This document shows positions 1 through 7,167 of a stretch of DNA of 11,001 bases, one piece after another; the first letter of the stretch is position 1, and each line of letters begins with the position of its first letter. The position numbers were made by a program, and so were the translations under genes. Source of the stretch: Actinomycetota bacterium. GTDB lineage: Bacteria > Actinomycetota > Actinomycetes > S36-B12 > UBA5976. The DNA lies in the NCBI GenBank assembly GCA_009702945.1, contig WLGZ01000019.1, positions 1 to 11,001 of the forward strand, written 5' to 3'. Under the pieces are notes generated by a model. That model saw only the letters and a program-made list of their open reading frames with translations, was not told the DNA's origin and did not search any database.

Positions 1-151
1 AATATTCGCTGGCACAGACAATTCGCGCACTTTGGCACCTTTCCATAAAAAGCCTTAAGAGAGGGTAACCCAGGAAATCTAAATCTGGTCCCGAAACCAA
101 TAAAAGTGTCCATTTTTGAGGGCAGTAATTGCTGATACCGCTGACGTTGGT

Positions 152-163
152 TACCGTAAGGGT
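152..163 (+). promoter_or_regulatory. Putative -10 box for leaderless plsC
   Basis: TACCGT at 152-157 fits TAnnnT and is followed by 6 bases, then the GTG at 164. This is the same spacing as at pfp, aroG, pknL and mptA, and it supports GTG 164 over TTG 116. No convincing -35 box is visible. On its own the hexamer is weak; the shared spacing is the argument. Confidence 0.45.
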
Positions 164-856
164 GTGTCCGAAAGCGATAAGTTTTATAAGTTTCTGAAAA
201 AGGTTGCCATTGGCCCGGCAATCGAAGTCGCTTTTCACCCTTGGGTTGAAGGACTTGAGAATATCCCAGAGACTGGCTCAGCTATTTTGGCGAGTAATCA
301 TCTTTCTTTCTCAGACTCAATTTTTTTACCAATCGCAGTGCCGCGAAAAATTACATTTATGGCTAAGAGCGAATACTTCGAAGGTCCTGGCATTAGAGGT
401 AAAGCAACTGCAGCATTCTTCCGAGGCGCCGGCCAAGTACCAGTTGATCGCACTGGCGGCAATGCCAGCACAGCTGCAATCAGTACTGGGGTTCGCCTAC
501 TAAGTGAAGGACATTTGCTGGGAATTTATCCAGAAGGAACTAGATCATCAGATGGTCGGCTATACCGAGGTAAAACTGGGGTAGCACGTATGGCACTGGA
601 AGCGAAAGTTCCTGTCATTCCAGTTGCAATGATTAACACCGAGATGGTGCAACCAATTGGAAAGTCGCGTCCAAATTTTGGTGTAGAAGTAGGAATTCGA
701 ATTGGTGAACCACTTGATTTCTCGCGCTATTACGGAATGGAAGATGATCGCTTCGTCTTACGTTCATTGACGGATGAAATCATGTACCGAATTATGGATT
801 TGTCAGGACAAGAGTATGTCGACAAATACGCATCACGATCAAAGCGTCCCGAATAA
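164..856 (+). CDS. plsC: 1-acyl-sn-glycerol-3-phosphate acyltransferase (PlsC/LPLAT family)
   Basis: Predicted membrane-associated acyltransferase that adds the second fatty acyl chain in phosphatidic acid synthesis, or acylates a related lipid. Numbered from a TTG at 116, the catalytic NHxxxxD motif is at residues 61-67 (His62, Asp67), GQVPVDR at 106-112, YPEGTRS at 138-144, and a VPVIPVA segment at 165-171; these are the four LPLAT blocks in order. I prefer the GTG at 164 (residue 17 of the longer form, giving 230 residues). Family similarity seems to begin at the DKFYKFLKK stretch just after it, and a TACCGT box ends 6 bases before it. No Shine-Dalgarno sequence precedes either start. The gene converges on pfp with 11 bases between the stop codons. 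Mycobacterial Rv2182c and a Streptomyces homologue sit in similar positions near aroG. The family is certain; the exact acyl acceptor is not. Confidence 0.92.
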   Translation: MSESDKFYKFLKKVAIGPAIEVAFHPWVEGLENIPETGSAILASNHLSFSDSIFLPIAVPRKITFMAKSEYFEGPGIRGKATAAFFRGAGQVPVDRTGGNASTAAISTGVRLLSEGHLLGIYPEGTRSSDGRLYRGKTGVARMALEAKVPVIPVAMINTEMVQPIGKSRPNFGVEVGIRIGEPLDFSRYYGMEDDRFVLRSLTDEIMYRIMDLSGQEYVDKYASRSKRPE

Positions 857-867
857 GTCTTAACTGA

Positions 868-2088
868 TTAGTGGCTTAACAGTTTTCCCTTAGGCTGAGC
901 GATGTCGCTTAACAAAGTGTTAAACCACGACCGCTCAGTATTAAACGGTTTTGCACCTGCAACTCGATCAAATTCACAGGCCCGAATCACATTTGCCTGA
1001 TCTTCATCTTGTCCAACAAGTCCACTAATCCCGTCTAGCGCAGATCGAACTGCGACAACGGCGCACTCTCTAATCAGTGCTTGATCCTTTTTATTTGCTG
1101 GAGCTGAGCGCGAGTAGTAACCACTCTTTTGAACCAAGACTTTTTCCGCACCGATCATCGGAGCGAATTGATCTGCAAACCAAGCGCCCGGGTTAATCTT
1201 GTCGATCTTCACGTGCCCAAATGGATCTAGCGGAATTTCTTCGCCGCGACTTTTCATTTCAGCAACTATTGAATCCACGCCAGCGCCTTCAGACAAAAAT
1301 ATGTTGACGTTTCCAACTTCATTCATAACCGAGCTAAGACGCATTGCTTCGGAACTTAAATCAATTTCTAACTCTGGAACATAGACCGCATGGACTTCAC
1401 GATTTTCTCGAGCAACACCTAGTTCAGGTAACCATTTCATGTCATCGAGTAAGCCGCGATAGGCAACAGCAGTTGCAGCCGTTAACCAGCCGCAATGGCG
1501 TCCCATAACTTCATGCACAATCAACATCTTGGTATTTGAGCTGTGCTCAGAAACTATGTTGCTGAAATGGTGAGCACCTTCGTCAGCGGCAGTCCAGGCA
1601 CCAAGTGATTGCGCGATGGGGTAAACATCGTTATCAATTGTTTTTGGTAAGCCAACAACGCCAAGTCCGTAATTGTTCTTTGCTAAAAACGTTGCTAAAT
1701 CGGCGGCTGCTGTATTGGTATCGTCGCCCCCAATTGTGTGCAGAACATCAACACCATCCGCAATCAATTGATCGGCCGCCACTTGTTGTGGGTCTTGGCC
1801 TGGGGCAACCAAACCGCGCTTTACGCAGTCTTCGATGTTGGTTAGCTTTACCCGGGAGTTACCAATGGGGCTGCCACCAAATGCCTGCAACAGATGGGCT
1901 TGGTTGCGAATTTCGGGCGTGATAGTGATTGAATCGCCCAACAAAAGTCCGCGATAACCATTGCGATAAGCAATGATTTCAACCTCTGGTGCCACTTTGG
2001 AGTATTCCTCAATCAGTGCGCCAACAGCCGAAGAGAGACATGGAGCTAGTCCGCCCGCAGTAAGCAGTGCAACTTTTTTGATTGGCAT
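868..2088 (-). CDS. pfp: Pyrophosphate-dependent 6-phosphofructokinase
   Basis: Cytosolic enzyme interconverting fructose 6-phosphate and fructose 1,6-bisphosphate, predicted to use diphosphate rather than ATP and so to run reversibly in glycolysis and gluconeogenesis. The 406 residues show the phosphofructokinase fold: TAGGLAPC at 10-17, GGDDT at 120-124, PKTIDND at 148-154 with the catalytic Asp152, and MGRHCGW at 195-201. Two positions decide the phosphoryl donor. Asp123 replaces the Gly of the ATP-type GGDG(S/T) motif, and Lys149 replaces the Gly of PGTIDND; both are typical of PPi-dependent enzymes. The chain is longer than the roughly 320 residues of E. coli PfkA, as in the long PPi-PFK clade. 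The ATG at 2088 has no Shine-Dalgarno sequence but follows a TAGAAT box by 6 bases. It diverges from aroG across 82 bases and ends 11 bases from plsC. Confidence 0.93.
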   Translation of the reverse strand: MPIKKVALLTAGGLAPCLSSAVGALIEEYSKVAPEVEIIAYRNGYRGLLLGDSITITPEIRNQAHLLQAFGGSPIGNSRVKLTNIEDCVKRGLVAPGQDPQQVAADQLIADGVDVLHTIGGDDTNTAAADLATFLAKNNYGLGVVGLPKTIDNDVYPIAQSLGAWTAADEGAHHFSNIVSEHSSNTKMLIVHEVMGRHCGWLTAATAVAYRGLLDDMKWLPELGVARENREVHAVYVPELEIDLSSEAMRLSSVMNEVGNVNIFLSEGAGVDSIVAEMKSRGEEIPLDPFGHVKIDKINPGAWFADQFAPMIGAEKVLVQKSGYYSRSAPANKKDQALIRECAVVAVRSALDGISGLVGQDEDQANVIRACEFDRVAGAKPFNTERSWFNTLLSDIAQPKGKLLSH

Positions 2089-2100
2089 ATGGCAATTCTA
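2089..2100 (-). promoter_or_regulatory. -10 box for leaderless pfp
   Basis: On the minus strand TAGAAT (2100 down to 2095) is followed by 6 bases and then the ATG at 2088, placing the predicted +1 at the start codon. An 8-base palindrome TTGCGCAA (2113-2120) lies where a -35 element or operator might be. No canonical -35 is seen. Confidence 0.6.
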
Positions 2101-2158
2101 GTCGTGGGCTAGTTGCGCAATGGGATTTGCAGATTTAGTGAACCGCCAGAATCGCCAC

Positions 2159-2170
2159 TAATCTAGGGAT
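2159..2170 (+). promoter_or_regulatory. -10 box for leaderless aroG
   Basis: TAATCT at 2159-2164 is followed by AGGGAT and then the GTG at 2171. The purine-rich AGGGA is too close to the GTG to be a normal ribosome binding site, so a leaderless start is the better reading. It points away from the pfp promoter within one 82-base divergent spacer. Confidence 0.55.
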
Positions 2171-3499
2171 GTGAGTGAGATTTCTTGGCCTAATCTGCCA
2201 GCAGCCCAGCAACCAACCTGGCCAACTGCTGAGGGACTTGCCCATGCCCAGCAAATTTTGGCGACATTGCCACCACTAGTTTTCGCTGGCGAATGCGATG
2301 AACTTAAATCTCGACTGGCAGCCGCCACTAATGGTGATGCTTTTGTCTTGATGGGCGGGGATTGCGCCGAGACTTTTGTGGCAAACACTGCCGACTCAAT
2401 TCGGGCTCGCTTGAAGACTGTACTTCAGATGGCAATCGTTTTGACTTATGGCGCATCAATGCCGGTGGTAAAGATCGGTCGTATCGCCGGCCAGTACGGT
2501 AAGCCGCGCAGCTCATCTGAAGAAACCATTGATGGAGTTAGCCTGCCGTCATACCGCGGTGATGCAGTAAATGGACTTGAGTTCACAAAAGAGTCTCGCG
2601 AACCAGATCCGATGCGATTGGTTCAGACTTACCATGCGAGTGCCGCCACTTTGAATTTGGTGCGCGCCTTTACGCAAGGTGGGTACGCAGATTTACGCCA
2701 GGTTCACTCTTGGAACCAAGACTTTGTTAGTGAATCAACACCTGGCAAGCGTTACGAGGAAATGGCGGCAGAGATTGATCGCGCCCTTTCATTTATGACG
2801 GCATGTGGCGCAGATCCCGAGGAATTCAAGCGCGCTGATTTCTACGCCAGCCACGAAGCGTTGTTATTGGATTACGAGAAGCCACTAACTCGAGTAGATT
2901 CGCGAACTGGAAATCTTTATGACGTATCTGGCCACTTTGTTTGGGTTGGCGAGAGAACTCGCGAACTTGATGGCGCACATATTGATTTCGTTTCTAAAAT
3001 CAAGAATCCAATTGGTGTCAAGATCGGGCCAAAAACAACCGAAGCTGACATCTTGGGATTACTTGAAAAGCTGAATCCAGAAAAGATTCCAGGACGATTG
3101 ATGTTCATAACCCGAATGGGTGCTGGCAACATCAGAAATGTTCTGCCTAAGCTAGTTGCTGCGGTGCAAAAAACAGATGAGCCAGTTTTATGGGTTTGTG
3201 ATCCAATGCATGGCAACACTACGGAAGCCGCATCTGGGCACAAGACTCGGTTGCTGGATGACGTTATTGACGAAGTTCGCGGCTTCTTTGAAGTGCACAA
3301 GGCACAAGGAACACATCCAGGTGGAATTCATATTGAATTAACCGGAGATGACGTTACTGAATGTTTGGGCGGCATCGGGGGAGTTAGCGAGACTGATTTA
3401 CCGTTGAGGTACGAGACTGCGTGCGACCCGAGACTAAATCGCATTCAAAGTTTGGACTTGGCTTTCCAGGTTGCAGACATGCTGCGGGATCGAAAGTAA
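2171..3499 (+). CDS. aroG: Class II 3-deoxy-D-arabino-heptulosonate 7-phosphate (DAHP) synthase
   Basis: First enzyme of the shikimate pathway: condenses phosphoenolpyruvate and erythrose 4-phosphate to DAHP in the cytosol. The 442 residues carry the full class II signature set: GGDCAETF at 62-69, KIGRIAGQYGKPRS at 101-114, HSWNQDFV at 179-186, KIGPKT at 284-289, WVCDPMHGNT at 341-350 and GGIHIELTG at 384-392. The metal ligands known from M. tuberculosis AroG (Cys87, His369, Glu411, Asp441) correspond to Cys65, His347, Glu389 and Asp419 here, a constant offset of 22. The core is therefore collinear and only the N-terminus is shorter. GTG at 2171 is chosen because the alignable sequence begins almost at once and a -10 box sits 6 bases upstream. 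Complete and apparently functional. It converges on the PASTA kinase with 4 bases between the genes. Confidence 0.97.
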   Translation: MSEISWPNLPAAQQPTWPTAEGLAHAQQILATLPPLVFAGECDELKSRLAAATNGDAFVLMGGDCAETFVANTADSIRARLKTVLQMAIVLTYGASMPVVKIGRIAGQYGKPRSSSEETIDGVSLPSYRGDAVNGLEFTKESREPDPMRLVQTYHASAATLNLVRAFTQGGYADLRQVHSWNQDFVSESTPGKRYEEMAAEIDRALSFMTACGADPEEFKRADFYASHEALLLDYEKPLTRVDSRTGNLYDVSGHFVWVGERTRELDGAHIDFVSKIKNPIGVKIGPKTTEADILGLLEKLNPEKIPGRLMFITRMGAGNIRNVLPKLVAAVQKTDEPVLWVCDPMHGNTTEAASGHKTRLLDDVIDEVRGFFEVHKAQGTHPGGIHIELTGDDVTECLGGIGGVSETDLPLRYETACDPRLNRIQSLDLAFQVADMLRDRK

Positions 3500-3528
3500 T
3501 TACCTAAACAATTTCTAAAGTAATTACC
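3493..3528. repeat. 12-base direct repeat with palindromic core at the aroG/pknL junction
   Basis: AAAGTAATTACC occurs at 3493-3504 and again at 3517-3528. The core GTAATTAC is self-complementary, so the two copies (3496-3503 and 3520-3527) can also pair as an 8-base stem around a 16-base loop on either strand. The first copy covers the aroG stop codon and touches the pknL stop codon; the second lies in the last codons of pknL. It could be a weak bidirectional terminator or a pair of protein-binding half-turns. There is no U-tract after either stem, so classical intrinsic termination is not supported. Confidence 0.5.
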
Positions 3529-5396
3529 GAGCCCTTTGGAGCCTTGGAACCACCTGCAGGATTCTGTGAATAAACCTTATTCAAGATAGCCACTGTCAGT
3601 TTGTTGACTACCTTCACTTGAAAACCAGCGCTCTGCAGTGTAGTTGTCGCGGTAGCAACATCCATTCCAACTACATTCGGCACATCTACTAGAACTGGGC
3701 CTTTGCTAAGTACGACCTTAATAATGGTGCCCTTTGGAACTGTGGTCCCTGGAATTGGATCCGTGGAAAGAATCGTGCCAGCTACGCTGTCATCAAAATC
3801 TTCTCGAGTCGTTTCGGTCGTTAGTCCAATAGCGCCCAGCGTTGTTGTGGCGTCTGTAATTAAGGTGCCGATAATGGGTGGAACTTCGACTGGAGCAGGG
3901 CCTTTGGAAACCAAGATTGTGACAGGTGTTTCTCGCTTAACTGATGTGCCACCAACTGGGTCCGTACTGACAACTTTTCCAACCGGAATCACTTCATCAA
4001 AAACTTCATTCGTGGCAGAGATAACTAGCGTTAATGCCTCCAGCGCAGAAGTTGCATCCTTTGGATCTTGTCCAGTTAAGTCAGACGGAATTAAGTAACG
4101 CTCTTGTCCTTTCGAAACAATAAGTGTGACCGGTGAACCTTTTCTAGCATTTTCGCCACTTGCTGGGTCAGTTCTAATTACAACTCCGGCCGGAATGTCT
4201 TCGGAAAACTCTTCAACGACTTCAACACCGAGCTCTAGTGGAGCCAAGATAACCGTTGCTTCGTCAACTGTTAATGAACTAACGGGCGGAACAACCTCGT
4301 AACTACCAGTGAATTGATACCAAGCGCCACCTCCTACCAAAAGTGCGAGTATCAAAAACAGCGGAGCCCATTTGCGACTCTTAGGCCTAGTTGAACTTTC
4401 ACGATGCACGCCGCTGGGTCCAACTCCTGGATTTGGTTTTTGAAGTGGGACTGCACCAGTAGCTCGGTGCGCACCCCGAACTGGAGTTGGAATCACTTGT
4501 GTGTTCTGAAGCGGAAGTGCTGTTGTGAGGGCTTCGGCACGGGGGACTGCCGAAATAGCGCGCACCACGCCATCACGGAACTCTCTTGCACTTTGAATTC
4601 GCTCAGTTGGAGATTTTCTGGTTGCCGCAAGAACTAAATGATCTACTGCAGGCGGAACATCAGGCTGGATTGAACTCGGCGCTGAGACGCTGCTGTTGAC
4701 GTGTTGGTATGCGACTTCAAGCGGTGAAGATCCAGTAAATGGCACAAGTCCAGTAACCATTTCGTAAAGCAAGATGCCGCACGAGTAAACATCTGATCTT
4801 TGATCAACGGCAAGTTGCTGAACTTGTTCAGGCGAAAGGTAAGCCATAGTGCCAAGTAGAACTGCTCCAGTGGAATCGCTAACCGGAGTGTCATTGATAA
4901 CTCTTGCTAAACCAAAGTCTGTAACTTTGATGTGGCCATCATGTGTGATCAAGACATTTTCTGGCTTGATGTCACGATGGACGAATCCAGCGTCATGAGC
5001 TGAACTTAATCCGGCAAGTACGGAACTTATGATCTCCAAGGCATGGGCACTAGTAAATGGTCCAGATTGCGCCATGATTTCACGAATAGTTCTGCCTTGT
5101 ACGAATTCCATTACCAAGAATGGGAAGCCTTCACTAATTCCTTGATCGTGAACTGCAACAACATTTGGATGAGTTAAGGCTGCCGTTGCCCGTGCCTCTT
5201 GAGTAAAGCGATCTACAAAATCTGGGTCATTTACTAAAACGCCACCGAGCACCTTGAGAGCTACGGTTCGGCCGAGCCTTAAGTCGGTGCCACGATAAAC
5301 CGTGGCCATTCCGCCACGTGCGATCAGCTCATCGACGCTGTAGCGTCCCTCCAAAACCTTGCCCAAAAGGGGATCTAGGTTTTGCGAATCAGTCAC
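3504..5396 (-). CDS. pknL: Transmembrane Ser/Thr protein kinase with four PASTA domains
   Basis: Hanks-type kinase sensing the cell wall. The N-terminal cytoplasmic kinase domain covers about residues 19-280: ATP-binding ARGGMATVY (26-34), Lys48, HRDIKPEN catalytic loop at 140-147 (Asp142), DFG at 160-162, and an activation loop 163-191 with Thr170, Thr176 and Thr183 as possible phosphosites. A Pro-rich linker follows, then one membrane segment at about 344-361 preceded by basic residues (RPKSRK), so the C-terminus is outside. Four PASTA repeats lie at about 365-430, 433-498, 502-567 and 569-630, each closing with a V(T/I)LxVSKG-like strand; such repeats bind muropeptide or lipid II in known relatives. 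Mycobacterial PknB has the same layout, but the neighbourhood (aroG on one side, mptA and the prenyl synthase on the other) points to the PknL position, and corynebacterial PknL is also reported to carry PASTA repeats. The symbol therefore rests on synteny. GTG at 5396 follows a TAGAAT box by 6 bases. Confidence 0.95.
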   Translation of the reverse strand: MTDSQNLDPLLGKVLEGRYSVDELIARGGMATVYRGTDLRLGRTVALKVLGGVLVNDPDFVDRFTQEARATAALTHPNVVAVHDQGISEGFPFLVMEFVQGRTIREIMAQSGPFTSAHALEIISSVLAGLSSAHDAGFVHRDIKPENVLITHDGHIKVTDFGLARVINDTPVSDSTGAVLLGTMAYLSPEQVQQLAVDQRSDVYSCGILLYEMVTGLVPFTGSSPLEVAYQHVNSSVSAPSSIQPDVPPAVDHLVLAATRKSPTERIQSAREFRDGVVRAISAVPRAEALTTALPLQNTQVIPTPVRGAHRATGAVPLQKPNPGVGPSGVHRESSTRPKSRKWAPLFLILALLVGGGAWYQFTGSYEVVPPVSSLTVDEATVILAPLELGVEVVEEFSEDIPAGVVIRTDPASGENARKGSPVTLIVSKGQERYLIPSDLTGQDPKDATSALEALTLVISATNEVFDEVIPVGKVVSTDPVGGTSVKRETPVTILVSKGPAPVEVPPIIGTLITDATTTLGAIGLTTETTREDFDDSVAGTILSTDPIPGTTVPKGTIIKVVLSKGPVLVDVPNVVGMDVATATTTLQSAGFQVKVVNKLTVAILNKVYSQNPAGGSKAPKGSVITLEIV

Positions 5397-5408
5397 TGCT
5401 TCATTCTA
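5397..5408 (-). promoter_or_regulatory. -10 box for leaderless pknL
   Basis: On the minus strand TAGAAT (5408 down to 5403) plus 6 bases leads directly into the GTG at 5396. Hexamer and spacing are identical to those at pfp. No Shine-Dalgarno sequence is present. Confidence 0.6.
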
Positions 5409-5447
5409 GATGCCGACACTAAAACTCGTCTCTGCGCCACGACAAGG

Positions 5448-5453
5448 TAGATT
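5448..5453 (+). promoter_or_regulatory. Possible -10 box for crtYc-crtYd
   Basis: TAGATT at 5448-5453 would put the transcript start near 5460, giving a short leader of about 18 bases that contains the Shine-Dalgarno sequence at 5465-5472. It faces away from the pknL promoter in the same 81-base spacer. No clear -35 is visible. Confidence 0.4.
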
Positions 5454-5464
5454 TAGTAGCAACC

Positions 5465-5472
5465 GGAAGTGA
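5465..5472 (+). promoter_or_regulatory. Shine-Dalgarno sequence for crtYc
   Basis: GGAAGTGA matches the ideal GGAGGTGA at 7 of 8 bases and ends 5 bases before the ATG at 5478. This decides the start: the in-frame GTG at 5469 lies inside the ribosome binding site and is unlikely to be used. Confidence 0.65.
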
Positions 5473-5477
5473 GTCTC

Positions 5478-5813
5478 ATGTCGAAGTTCGCCTATTTGAG
5501 TGTTCTTTTAGGCTGCCTTGTGGGAACTGCTTGGCTTGAGTTTTTTCTGCGCACCAAGGTTTACCGAAGAGCGGTTCGCTTGATTCTTACGATTTTGCCG
5601 GTGGTTGTAGTTTTCTCAATTTGGGATGCGTACGCGATCGCGCAAGGACACTGGACATTTGACCCACGTTATGTAACCGGGATAACTACGGTTGCAAATA
5701 TTCCACTTGATGAGATTTTGTTTTTCATTGTGATTCCGATTTGTGCAATTTTGTCATTTGAAGCGGTAAGAAGTGCCCGTAACTGGGAAGCTGGGGACGA
5801 GGAAACCAAATGA
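5478..5813 (+). CDS. crtYc: Lycopene cyclase subunit CrtYc (heterodimeric type)
   Basis: First half of the two-subunit, membrane-embedded actinobacterial lycopene cyclase that closes ionone rings on lycopene. 111 residues from the ATG at 5478, which has a good Shine-Dalgarno sequence. Three hydrophobic segments are visible, at about 5-23, 33-49 and 78-95. The family hallmark WDAYAIAQGHWTF at 49-61 is followed by DPRYVTG (62-68) and PLDEILFF (76-83), whose acidic pair is typical of these cyclase domains. Length fits Brevibacterium-type CrtYc. The stop codon overlaps the crtYd start (ATGA), so translation of the two subunits is probably coupled. Motifs do not tell beta- from epsilon-cyclase; beta is the likelier activity in a rhodopsin-bearing relative. 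Confidence 0.93.
   Translation: MSKFAYLSVLLGCLVGTAWLEFFLRTKVYRRAVRLILTILPVVVVFSIWDAYAIAQGHWTFDPRYVTGITTVANIPLDEILFFIVIPICAILSFEAVRSARNWEAGDEETK
5799..5803 (+). promoter_or_regulatory. Shine-Dalgarno sequence for crtYd
   Basis: GAGGA at 5799-5803 lies 6 bases before the ATG at 5810, inside the last codons of crtYc. Together with the ATGA overlap it supports a coupled two-cistron message. Confidence 0.6.
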
Positions 5814-6208
5814 CTTACACGCAATTGGCAGTACTTGGTGTTTCGATCGCAATTATTTTGGATCTTTATGTCTTCAAAACGAAGTTGCTCCGACGAAGAG
5901 TTTTTTGGGTTTCATATTCAATTGTGGTTTTCTTCCAATTGGTCACAAATGGAATATTGACTGGTTTCGGAATTGTGGAATATCACGGTGAGGCAATCAT
6001 CGGTTCAACTACACCACAAGATGAACCGCCGACGTTTATCGGTGATGGAAGACTAATTTACGCCCCAATTGAGGATTTACTCTTCGGGTTTAGCCTCGTA
6101 GTGCTGTCATTAATCATTTGGATATGGCTTGGCAAGAAGGGCATACAACGTGAGCCAATGGCTGGGCCACCAAGAAAAAGCGTTCATCGCCTTCTCGGAA
6201 TTAAGTAG
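5810..6208 (+). CDS. crtYd: Lycopene cyclase subunit CrtYd (heterodimeric type)
   Basis: Partner of CrtYc; both subunits are needed for cyclase activity in characterised actinobacteria. 132 residues with three hydrophobic segments at about 4-22, 32-50 and 88-107. The conserved LLRRRVFW stretch is at 26-33, FGIVEY at 53-58, and the acidic PIEDLLFGFSL motif at 86-96, which parallels PLDEILFF of CrtYc as expected for two halves of a duplicated domain. The C-terminal tail is basic and Pro-rich, probably cytoplasmic. It overlaps crtYc by 4 bases at its start, and its final 8 bases overlap the 3' end of crtB on the other strand. Complete, with no missing motif. Confidence 0.93.
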   Translation: MTYTQLAVLGVSIAIILDLYVFKTKLLRRRVFWVSYSIVVFFQLVTNGILTGFGIVEYHGEAIIGSTTPQDEPPTFIGDGRLIYAPIEDLLFGFSLVVLSLIIWIWLGKKGIQREPMAGPPRKSVHRLLGIK

Positions 6209-7118
6209 TTCGTTTCCATAGCTTTCGAGCTTGGAAGTATGCAGGAATTGCCACTTGCAGTCGTCGGGTCAGTGAAACTGTCGCACGTTTAGTAAAGACT
6301 TCGTAGTCAATTCCTTCAACGGCATCGACAATTCCGCAGTAAAGGATGCGCGCCGTTTCAATGCAAGGCTGGGCAGATTGACCCAACATTGCAATCCCGG
6401 CTCGAGAAGATTCTTCGAGTTGGCGTACTCGCGAAACTTGAAACTCTAAGGCTGCCTTGATTTGGGGAGTAGCAATTCGGGCTTCTAGGTCAGCCCTGGT
6501 GACGCCAAACTGGGCAAGCTCGGCAAGTGGGAGATAAACCCGACCTCGCTCTAAATCTTCACCTACATCACGAATGAAGTTTGCTAGCTGAAATGCCACA
6601 CCAAGTTCGGTTGCATGTTTGTATGCATCCTGACTGGTTGGTTCCAAAATCGGAACCATTTGTAATCCAATTACAGCTGCGGAGCCATAAACATATTCGT
6701 AGAGATCTTCGTAAGTTTGGTACTCAGTGACCGTTAGATCCATGGTCATGGAATGTAAGAATGCCTCAAAGTGCGCTCTGGGAATGTTCCAGCGCCTAAC
6801 TGTGTCCAGCACTGCAAGGCAAACTGGATCATTAGTTTCACCAGAATCGAATTTTGCTAAGAAATCATCGCCCCAAATCTTTAGCTGTTCTGCTTTTTGA
6901 GACTCAGTGAGCGTTGAAGCTAAATCATCCACGATCTCATCTGCATACCTGGCAAATCCGTAGAGCGCGTGAACGCATGGGCGCTTAGCAGGAGGAAGAA
7001 GCAGTGTTGCTAAATAGTAAGTCTTGCCATGCTCAGCATTTAGCTGGCGACACAATTCATAGGATTCGCGCAGGGCTGGATCAAAGATTCCGGCGGCATC
7101 AAGATCACGTTTAGACAC
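6201..7118 (-). CDS. crtB: Phytoene synthase (squalene/phytoene synthase family)
   Basis: Condenses two geranylgeranyl diphosphates head-to-head into 15-cis-phytoene, the first committed carotenoid step, at the membrane face. Numbered from the GTG at 7118 (305 residues), the first Mg-diphosphate motif DEIVDD is at 60-65 and the second, RDVGEDLERGRVYLP, at 183-197 with Asp184 and Asp188. The KTYYLATLLLP segment at 32-42 is also typical. The frame stays open up to a TTG at 7160 (319 residues), but I prefer GTG 7118: a strong TATAGT box ends 7 bases before it, homology appears to start at DLDAAGIFDPALRESY, and neither upstream start has a Shine-Dalgarno sequence. The gene stands apart from crtE-crtI, in its own unit divergent from an unknown gene, and converges on crtYd with an 8-base overlap. 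Confidence 0.95.
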   Translation of the reverse strand: MSKRDLDAAGIFDPALRESYELCRQLNAEHGKTYYLATLLLPPAKRPCVHALYGFARYADEIVDDLASTLTESQKAEQLKIWGDDFLAKFDSGETNDPVCLAVLDTVRRWNIPRAHFEAFLHSMTMDLTVTEYQTYEDLYEYVYGSAAVIGLQMVPILEPTSQDAYKHATELGVAFQLANFIRDVGEDLERGRVYLPLAELAQFGVTRADLEARIATPQIKAALEFQVSRVRQLEESSRAGIAMLGQSAQPCIETARILYCGIVDAVEGIDYEVFTKRATVSLTRRLQVAIPAYFQARKLWKRTT

Positions 7119-7131
7119 AGAGGTAACTATA
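7119..7131 (-). promoter_or_regulatory. -10 box for leaderless crtB
   Basis: On the minus strand TATAGT (7131 down to 7126), close to the consensus TATAAT, is followed by 7 bases and the GTG at 7118. It lies inside the longer reading frame, so it favours the shorter protein. Confidence 0.55.
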
Positions 7132-7167
7132 TGCAATTGAGTCTTGCCTTGGATCATCAACCCGCAA

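Noticed and set aside
1..68. Possible 3' end of an upstream gene on the plus strand
   Set aside because: All three forward frames are open from the left edge and stop at 46-48, 56-58 and 66-68. Each tail is 15-21 residues with nothing recognisable, so no frame can be chosen.
116..163. TTG-initiated N-terminal extension of plsC
   Set aside because: No Shine-Dalgarno or -10 box at the right distance, and the 16 extra residues do not resemble the family; GTG 164 is better supported.
863..890. AACTG...CAGTT stem followed by TTTT as a terminator after plsC
   Set aside because: The stem is only 5 bases with a 13-base loop, and the sequence also codes for the pfp C-terminus; too weak to call.
2917..3300. 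127-codon open frame on the minus strand inside aroG
   Set aside because: It lies opposite highly conserved class II DAHP synthase motifs; the aroG frame fully explains the sequence.
3703..4098. 131-codon open frame on the plus strand, antisense to the kinase
   Set aside because: It mirrors the repetitive Thr/Val/Pro-rich PASTA region of pknL and has no independent start signal or recognisable domain.
3504..4310. Tandem DNA repeats from the four PASTA modules
   Set aside because: The repeats are visible at protein level only; the DNA copies are strongly diverged, so this is a domain array rather than a DNA repeat feature.
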